Made by a program: the position numbers and the translations under genes. The notes below the pieces were generated by a model. It searched no databases. It was not told the DNA's origin and saw only the letters and a list, made by a program, of their open reading frames with translations. A DNA stretch of 6,293 nt from an uncultured Eubacteriales bacterium (GTDB lineage: Bacteria > Bacillota_A > Clostridia > Oscillospirales > Oscillospiraceae): NCBI GenBank assembly GCA_949742895.1, contig CATJRT010000107.1, positions 1 through 6,293 of the forward strand, written 5' to 3'. Shown here in pieces: positions 1 to 5,036 of the stretch. Position 1 is the stretch's first letter. Every line of letters starts with the position of its first letter.

Positions 1-1485
1 CAAAAAGTCACCGCCAGCGAGCTGGACGGCGTACAGTACCGCCGGGCCAAGCTGTGGCAGATCATCCTGTACGCCTGCAACGGCTTTGTGGGCATGAGCG
101 TCTACTCCCTCATCGGCATGGCCAGCTACAGCGCCAGCATCGGCTACGGCATCGGCACTGTGGCGGTGGGGTATATCCTCACCAGCACCCGCATTTTGGA
201 CGCCGTCACCGACCCCCTGCTGGCTTTCCTGTACGACAAGGTGAACACCCGCTTCGGCAAGCTGCGGGTGCTGCTGGTGGGCGGCTTCCTGGTCGAAGCC
301 GTCGCCCTGCTGTGCATGTTCAATTTCATGAGCAGCAAGGGTTTTGGCTGGGTGATGTTCACGGTGCTGTATGTCATCTACGTCATCGGCTACACCATCA
401 CCAACATGACCGCCCAGACCATCCCCGCCATCATGACCAACGACCCCAAGCAGCGCCCCCTCATCGGCGTGTGGACCACCGCCTTTAACTACATGGTGCC
501 CATGACCATGATGATCGTGCTGAACATGGTGCTGCTGCCCATGTTTGGCGGCACCTATAACCAGGCATTTTTGTCCGCCGCCTGCTGGGTGTGCGTGGCC
601 ATGGGCGCGGTGGGCATCCTGCTGGTGTGCGCCGGCGTGTCCGCCTACGACAAGCCGGAGACCTTCATGGGCGTCAGCCGCAAACGGGAACCGCTGAAGC
701 TCAAGGATATGGTGTCCGTCCTCAAGGGGAACCGTCCCCTCCAGTGCTACATCGTGGCCCAGGCCACCGACAAGCTGGCCACCCAGACCAACTCTCAGTC
801 CATCATTAACACCCTGCTGTTCGGCATCGTCATCGGCAATATGGGCATCGCCACCACCCTCCAGGCTGTGAGCATGCTGCCCTCCATCCTGTTCGCCATC
901 GTGGGGGCCAAGTATGCCGGCAAATTCGGCAGCAAAAAGACCATTGTCACCTGGAGCACCATCTGCATGGCGGTGTCCGCCGTCACCGTTGTGTTCTTCG
1001 TCCTGGGCGACCCCAGGCAGATCGCCGTGATGGGCCCCATGATGATCCTCTACATCATCCTGAACCTGGCCCTCAGCGGCTCCATGATGTGCGTCACCAC
1101 CGCCAGCAACGCCTTCATGGCGGATGTGATCGACTACGAGCTGGACCGCTCCGGCAAGTACGTCCCCGCCGTGGTCACCGGCGTTTACAGCCTCATCGAC
1201 AAGATCATCTCCGCCTTCGGCGCCACCATCGCCACCGCCTGCGTGGCCCTCATCGGCTACACCGCCTCGCTGCCCCAGCCCGGGGATGAGATGACCACGG
1301 CCCTGTTCTGGATGACCATGTTCGTCAAGTTCGGCATGCCTATCCTGGGCTGGCTGGCCACCCTGGCCGCCATGCGCTTCTGCAAGCTGGACAAAGACGA
1401 AATGGTCAACGTCCAGAAGCGCATCGCCGAGAAGAAGCAGCAGTGCGTTCTGGAGACCGCCCGGGAAAATGGCGTAGACGTGTAA
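1..1485 (+). CDS. GPH-family (MelB/UidB-like) sugar:cation symporter, 5' end outside window
   Basis: This is an inner-membrane secondary transporter of the glycoside-pentoside-hexuronide:cation symporter family (major facilitator fold), expected to bring a glycoside or oligosaccharide into the cell with Na+ or H+. The frame is open from base 1 and ends at TAA 1483-1485, giving 494 visible residues; the true start is upstream, and the GTG at 88 is internal because family-like sequence (KVTASELDGVQYRRAKLWQ) precedes it. About twelve hydrophobic segments are visible. The family signature after TM2 is at visible residues 67-89 (DAVTDP...YDK...RFGKLR); Asp67 and Asp71 match the MelB pair that binds the coupling cation. 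A second signature, ADVIDYELDRSGKY at 374-387, sits in the C-terminal half. The tail from 461 is cytoplasmic and charged, as usual in the family. The gene converges on the araC-type gene. The link to the downstream hydrolases is inferred from proximity; substrate unknown. Confidence 0.9.
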   Translation, partial: QKVTASELDGVQYRRAKLWQIILYACNGFVGMSVYSLIGMASYSASIGYGIGTVAVGYILTSTRILDAVTDPLLAFLYDKVNTRFGKLRVLLVGGFLVEAVALLCMFNFMSSKGFGWVMFTVLYVIYVIGYTITNMTAQTIPAIMTNDPKQRPLIGVWTTAFNYMVPMTMMIVLNMVLLPMFGGTYNQAFLSAACWVCVAMGAVGILLVCAGVSAYDKPETFMGVSRKREPLKLKDMVSVLKGNRPLQCYIVAQATDKLATQTNSQSIINTLLFGIVIGNMGIATTLQAVSMLPSILFAIVGAKYAGKFGSKKTIVTWSTICMAVSAVTVVFFVLGDPRQIAVMGPMMILYIILNLALSGSMMCVTTASNAFMADVIDYELDRSGKYVPAVVTGVYSLIDKIISAFGATIATACVALIGYTASLPQPGDEMTTALFWMTMFVKFGMPILGWLATLAAMRFCKLDKDEMVNVQKRIAEKKQQCVLETARENGVDV

Positions 1486-1489
1486 AGGC

Positions 1490-1528
1490 AAAAAAGCGGC
1501 GCCTGCCGCCCCATGGCAGGCGCCGTTT
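1490..1528. terminator. Rho-independent terminator, probably bidirectional, between convergent genes
   Basis: A perfect 11-bp GC-rich stem (arms 1497-1507 and 1515-1525, CGGCGCCTGCC against GGCAGGCGCCG) encloses a 7-nt loop. A G-T pair (1496/1526) and A-T pairs can lengthen it. Six A residues at 1490-1495 become a U run directly after the hairpin on the minus-strand transcript, so it suits the AraC-type gene, whose stop codon ends 5 nt before the stem. On the plus strand the hairpin starts 11 nt after the transporter stop, but is followed by only three T residues, so termination there should be weaker. Confidence 0.88.
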
Positions 1529-1530
1529 GG

Positions 1531-2742
1531 TCACCGCTTTTCCCGAAATTCCGTGGGGGACATCCCCGTAACCTCCCGGAAGCTACGGGCAAAGTAGCTG
1601 CGGGTGGTAAAGCCAAGCTGCTCGGATATCTCCTGCACGGACATCTGCGTGTTTTGCAGCAGCACCTTCGCCCGCTCGATCTTGGCGAACTTCACGTAGT
1701 CGTTGATGAAAAAGCCCGTTTCCTCTTTGAACTTCCGGGTGATATAATACTCGCCGTACCCCACCAGGGCGGCCAGATCCGCTGCCCGGATCTTCTCCGC
1801 CAGGTTCATTTCGATGTAGTCGCAGCACTTCTGCACCGCCGGGGACAGCTTCGGGTTGGTGCGGCAGCGGTGGACCCGGCGGATGAAGTCGTCGTACATC
1901 AGGGTGGGGACGGCGGTGAGCTCGTCCAGGGTTTTCGCGTTCTCCGCGCTCTGGATATAGAAGTCCCCCAGAGAGTACGCCTCCTCCGGGGACAGCCCGC
2001 CCTCGATGGCGGCGCGGCAGACGATGGAGCAGAACACGATCACCGAGTTCTTCTCCTGGCGCATGGGGGCCGCGTTTTCCAGCGGTACGCCGTTGCTGAG
2101 CATGGCGGAGTTGGAAAACACCGACTTGTAGTTCAAGTCCCCGGTGCGCACCATGTGCAGCAGGGAGCGTTCGGCGCTCCAGACCATATAGCGGTCCCGG
2201 AACGCCTTTTCCTCCCCCGGCTGGGCCTGCCCGCCCGGTGTGGGCTGGTTCTGGATGGCCAGGCCGCTGGCGTCCAGCCGCTCCCCGGTGAGGCAGTAGT
2301 GGAGCATCAGCAGATACCGGGAGAACAGGATGTGCTGGGCTGCCGGCACCTGCTTGATGTGCTCGATGAACCGAACCTTCCAGGCCATGGCGGCCTCGCC
2401 ATCATAGGCGGCCAAGCCGTTTTTGATCTGCTGGATGGCCACGTCGGAGAAGAACACCGGCCCCAGCACATAGGCGCGGTACAGCTTCCCCTCCCGCTTC
2501 TCAAAGGCCGCGCCCCACACCAGGCCCAGGCCGCTGCCCAGCAGCACCGGCGTGTCCTGGACTGCGGCGTGGGCCAGCATCCGCTCCCGGCTGCCGGAGA
2601 TGGAGAAGGCGGCGGCAAACACCGCCTCCTCCGAGCAGTTGGAGGAGAGCAGGTTGCCCGACCCGTCATAGCGCCACAGGCTGATCTCTCCGCCGCAGCG
2701 CACCAGCTCTTGGAACAGCTCGATATTCTGGGAAACATCCAT
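1531..2742 (-). CDS. AraC-family transcriptional regulator with large N-terminal sensing region
   Basis: A DNA-binding regulator of 403 residues, read from ATG 2742 to TGA 1531. The C-terminal ~100 residues are a typical AraC/XylS domain with two helix-turn-helix units: about 313-343 (EKIRAADLAALVGYGEYYITRKFKEETG region) and 366-399, ending in the family signature SVQEISEQLGF...SYFARSFREVTGMSPTEFR. Residues 1-300 form a long sensor region: an N-terminal part with the segment LYRAYVLGPVFFSD (87-100), and a middle helical part (232-275) with SVIVFCSIVCRAAIEGGLSPEEAYSLGDFYI-like sequence, as in other gut Firmicutes AraC proteins. No membrane segment is seen, so it should be a soluble one-component sensor. 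The frame stays open to a GTG at 2799 (422 residues), but that start lacks a ribosome site and lies upstream of the predicted promoter, so ATG 2742 is preferred. The gene is divergent from the GH2-GH43 operon, which it probably controls; ligand unknown. Confidence 0.9.
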   Translation of the reverse strand: MDVSQNIELFQELVRCGGEISLWRYDGSGNLLSSNCSEEAVFAAAFSISGSRERMLAHAAVQDTPVLLGSGLGLVWGAAFEKREGKLYRAYVLGPVFFSDVAIQQIKNGLAAYDGEAAMAWKVRFIEHIKQVPAAQHILFSRYLLMLHYCLTGERLDASGLAIQNQPTPGGQAQPGEEKAFRDRYMVWSAERSLLHMVRTGDLNYKSVFSNSAMLSNGVPLENAAPMRQEKNSVIVFCSIVCRAAIEGGLSPEEAYSLGDFYIQSAENAKTLDELTAVPTLMYDDFIRRVHRCRTNPKLSPAVQKCCDYIEMNLAEKIRAADLAALVGYGEYYITRKFKEETGFFINDYVKFAKIERAKVLLQNTQMSVQEISEQLGFTTRSYFARSFREVTGMSPTEFREKR

Positions 2743-2750
2743 AAATTCCG

Positions 2751-2757
2751 CCGCCTT
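2751..2757 (-). promoter_or_regulatory. Ribosome binding site that sets the AraC-type start at 2742
   Basis: On the minus strand AAGGCGG, one mismatch from AAGGAGG, lies 8 nt before ATG 2742-2740. The alternative GTG at 2799-2797 is preceded by a pyrimidine and A-rich stretch (TTTTCAAAAA) without any such site. This decides the start in favour of the shorter 403-residue protein. Confidence 0.7.
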
Positions 2758-2766
2758 TCTCCCATC

Positions 2767-2795
2767 AGTATAAAAGAAAAGCGGCGTTTTGCCAA
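2767..2795 (-). promoter_or_regulatory. Sigma-70-type promoter of the AraC-type gene
   Basis: Reading the minus strand, TTGGCA (2795-2790) and TATACT (2772-2767) are separated by exactly 17 nt. Each hexamer is one base from consensus, making this a strong housekeeping-type promoter. Transcription should start near 2760, leaving a leader of about 18 nt before ATG 2742. The GTG at 2799 would lie upstream of the transcript. Confidence 0.72.
2769..2774 (+). promoter_or_regulatory. Candidate -10 box of the GH2-GH43 operon, without a good -35
   Basis: TATAAA on the plus strand is one base from the -10 consensus and lies 48 nt before the GH2 start codon, so transcription could begin near 2781. At 16 to 18 nt spacing upstream there is no recognisable -35 (the 17-nt position reads TTCCGC). 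Such a promoter would be expected to need an activator, which fits the adjacent AraC-type regulator, but this is inference. The box overlaps the -10 of the divergent promoter. Confidence 0.4.
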
Positions 2796-2810
2796 TCACT
2801 TTTTGAAAAC

Positions 2811-2816
2811 AGGAGG
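2811..2816 (+). promoter_or_regulatory. Ribosome binding site of the GH2 gene
   Basis: A consensus AGGAGG sits 6 nt upstream of ATG 2823. Together with the GH2-typical N-terminal sequence beginning at once (NDGWRF), it fixes the start of the GH2 gene. Confidence 0.85.
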
Positions 2817-2822
2817 CCCATT

Positions 2823-5024
2823 ATGCGAAACATCACCATATTGAACGACGGCTGGCGGTTCACCAAAACCGCCGCTGACGCCGTAGACGCTGCCCAGGCG
2901 GCGAAGGAGCCCGTCACCCTGCCCCACACCTGGAACGCTGTCGACGGCCAGGACGGCGGCAACGACTACCACCGGGGCACCTGCTGGTACGTCCGGGAGT
3001 TAGAAAAACCCGCTGTCCCGGAGGACGGTGAGGTTTGGCTGGAGCTGGACGGCGCGGCCATGACGGCGGAGGTGTACCTCAACGGGGAGAAGCTGGCCCG
3101 CCATGAGGGAGGCTATTCCGCCTTTCGGGTGAACCTCACAGAACATTTACAGAAGAAGAACACCCTGGCCGTCTCGGTGGACAACAGCGATAACGACAGG
3201 GTCTATCCCCAGAAGGCGGACTTCACCTTTTACGGAGGGCTGTACCGGGACGTGAAGCTCATCACCGTCCCCGCAATCCACTTTGAGCTGGGCTATTGCG
3301 GCACACCGGGCATCAAGGTCACGCCCATCGTCTCCGAGGATTTCAAAACCGCTCAGGTGGCGGTGGAAACCTGGCAGAATGGCGGCAATGTCACCATCAC
3401 AGTAAACGGCGAGAGCCAGACCGTCCCATCGGTGGAAGGCCGCGCGCAAGCCGCGTTTACCATTGAGGACGTCCACCTCTGGGACGGCCTGAACGACCCG
3501 TACCTGTACACCGCCACAGCGAAGCTGGACAGCGGGGACAAGGTTTCCGCCCGGTTCGGCTGCCGGAAGTTCGAAATCGACCCGCAGAAGGGGTTCCTGC
3601 TCAACGGGCGCAGCTACCCCCTCCGGGGCGTCAGCCGTCACCAGGACTGCAAGGGCGCGGGCAATGCGCTGACCATCGAACATCACAAGCAGGACATGGC
3701 CATCATCCGGGAGATCGGCGCCAACACCCTGCGGCTGGCCCACTACCAGCACGCCCAGGGGTTCTACGACCTGTGCGATGAAAACGGCCTTGTGGTGTGG
3801 GCGGAAATCCCCTACATCACCATGCACATGAAAAACGGCCGGGCCAACACCCTGTCCCAGATGGAGGAGCTGGTGGTACAGTGCTACAACCACCCCTCCA
3901 TCGCCGTGTGGGGGCTGTCCAACGAGATCACCGCCGCCAGCGCGGTGGACGATGACCTGCTGGAAAACCACCGCCTGCTCAACGACCTGTGCCACCGGCT
4001 GGACTCCACCCGCCCCACCACCATGGCGGACGTGTTCATGCTGGAGACGGACTGCCCCATCCTGGAGATCCCCGACGTGAACAGCTATAACCTCTATTTC
4101 GGCTGGTATTTGGGCGAGCTGGAGCAAAATGACGAGTTTTTCGACGAGTACCACAAAAAATACCCCAATCGCTGTATCGGCTTCTCCGAGTACGGCGCGG
4201 ACGCCAACCCCCAGTACCAATCCGCCGCCCCGGAAAAGGGGGACTACACCGAGAGCTATCAGGCGGTGTACCACGAGCACATCCTCAAGCTCATTGAGGA
4301 GCGCCCCTGGCTGTGGGCCACCCACGTGTGGAACCTCTTTGACTTCGCCGCCGACGGCCGGGACGAGGGCGGCAAGCACGGGGAGAACCAGAAGGGGCTG
4401 GTCACCTTCGACCGCCAGACGAAAAAGGACGCCTTCTATCTCTACAAAGCCGCGTGGAACAAGGCCGAGCCCTTCGTCCACCTGTGCGGCAGCCGGTACG
4501 TGGATCGGGCGGAGGACGTGACGGAGATCAAGGTGTACTCCAACCAGCCCGAGGTGAGCCTGTATGTGGACGGGCGGCTGGCGGCCAGCCAGACGGGCAA
4601 GACCGTGTTCCGCTTCCGGGTGCCCATCACCGGGGAGCACTCCATTGAGGCCCGCGCCGGCGCGGTGTGCGCCGTCATGCTGGTGCGGAAGGTGGACAAA
4701 CCCAACCCGGACTATGTATTCCAAAAGCAGGGGGACGTGGTGAACTGGTTCGATCAGGACAACTTTGACCCCACCTGTTATTCCGTGTCCGACACCCTGG
4801 CCGACCTGCGCTCCAGCCCGGAGGCGGGCCCCATCATCGACCGCATGATGGCCCAGGGCGCGGCCAGCCGCGGCGACGTGGCGGAGAGCGTAAAGGACAA
4901 CCCGGCCCTCCAGCGGATGATGGGCCGCATGACCCTCATCAGCCTGCTCAAGCAGGCCGGGAACATCGACGAGGAGAGCGTGAAGCAGCTGAACCGGGTG
5001 CTTCAGGGCATCAAGAAATCGTAA
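2823..5024 (+). CDS. Glycoside hydrolase family 2 enzyme, beta-galactosidase-like (beta-glucuronidase possible)
   Basis: An intact 733-residue retaining exo-glycosidase that removes a terminal beta-linked sugar. In order: N-terminal sugar-binding jelly roll (about 1-150, NDGWRF, LPHTWN, GTCWYVRE, GGYSAFRVNLTEHL, FYGGLYRDV), immunoglobulin-like domain (about 152-255), TIM barrel (about 256-548, LRGVSRHQD, RLAHYQH, VVWAEIP), a further beta-sandwich with YSNQPEVSLYVDGR (about 565-624), and a helical tail (about 635-733). The acid/base is Glu368 in GLSNEIT and the nucleophile Glu456 in GFSEYGAD; WNLFDFA follows at 503-509. Asn522-Gln523-Lys524 before GLVTFDR aligns with the NxK triplet that beta-glucuronidases use to hold the sugar carboxylate, but similar triplets occur, as I recall, in some GH2 galactosidases. 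No signal peptide: cytoplasmic. It is first gene of an operon with the GH43-like gene 12 nt downstream. Family certain, substrate not. Confidence 0.93.
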   Translation: MRNITILNDGWRFTKTAADAVDAAQAAKEPVTLPHTWNAVDGQDGGNDYHRGTCWYVRELEKPAVPEDGEVWLELDGAAMTAEVYLNGEKLARHEGGYSAFRVNLTEHLQKKNTLAVSVDNSDNDRVYPQKADFTFYGGLYRDVKLITVPAIHFELGYCGTPGIKVTPIVSEDFKTAQVAVETWQNGGNVTITVNGESQTVPSVEGRAQAAFTIEDVHLWDGLNDPYLYTATAKLDSGDKVSARFGCRKFEIDPQKGFLLNGRSYPLRGVSRHQDCKGAGNALTIEHHKQDMAIIREIGANTLRLAHYQHAQGFYDLCDENGLVVWAEIPYITMHMKNGRANTLSQMEELVVQCYNHPSIAVWGLSNEITAASAVDDDLLENHRLLNDLCHRLDSTRPTTMADVFMLETDCPILEIPDVNSYNLYFGWYLGELEQNDEFFDEYHKKYPNRCIGFSEYGADANPQYQSAAPEKGDYTESYQAVYHEHILKLIEERPWLWATHVWNLFDFAADGRDEGGKHGENQKGLVTFDRQTKKDAFYLYKAAWNKAEPFVHLCGSRYVDRAEDVTEIKVYSNQPEVSLYVDGRLAASQTGKTVFRFRVPITGEHSIEARAGAVCAVMLVRKVDKPNPDYVFQKQGDVVNWFDQDNFDPTCYSVSDTLADLRSSPEAGPIIDRMMAQGAASRGDVAESVKDNPALQRMMGRMTLISLLKQAGNIDEESVKQLNRVLQGIKKS

Positions 5025-5029
5025 GGAGG
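5023..5029 (+). promoter_or_regulatory. Ribosome binding site of the GH43-like gene, overlapping the GH2 stop codon
   Basis: AAGGAGG begins within the TAA stop of the GH2 gene (5022-5024) and lies 7 nt before ATG 5037. The overlap and the 12-nt intergenic distance indicate cotranscription and probably coupled translation of the two hydrolases. Confidence 0.85.
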
Positions 5030-5036
5030 GGCCAAA

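Larger units (their letters stand above)
2749..2786. repeat. 12-bp inverted repeat centred on the divergent -10 boxes, possible operator
   Basis: The arms CGCCGCCTTTCT (2749-2760) and AGAAAAGCGGCG (2775-2786) are complementary at 11 of 12 positions, with a 14-nt spacer that contains both -10 boxes. The left arm also contains the regulator's ribosome site, which explains part of its base composition. Both predicted transcripts begin at about the outer edge or after the spacer, so the repeat would act as DNA rather than as an RNA hairpin. AraC proteins more often bind direct repeats, so the binding protein is uncertain. Confidence 0.45.

Noticed and set aside
88..90. GTG as start of the transporter gene
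   Set aside because: The 29 codons before it encode family-like sequence including the beginning of the first membrane segment, so the gene starts before the window.
2797..2799. GTG as start of the AraC-type gene
   Set aside because: It has no ribosome binding site and lies upstream of the likely promoter, while ATG 2742 has a good site at 8 nt.
2786..2810. Short inverted repeat GTTTT...AAAAC upstream of the GH2 ribosome site
   Set aside because: The arms are only 5 bp of A/T-rich sequence, easily expected by chance, and are not followed by a terminator-like or operator-like structure.
2743..2822. Catabolite-control (cre) site for CcpA in the divergent region
   Set aside because: No sequence close to the TGWAANCGNTNWCA consensus was found; the TGAAAAC near 2806 lacks the second half.
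1513..2844. A 443-codon open frame on the plus strand across the AraC-type gene
   Set aside because: The product is repetitive His/Leu/Gln/Ala-rich sequence with no domain, begins inside the terminator hairpin and overlaps the clear AraC coding sequence. It is a shadow caused by high GC content.
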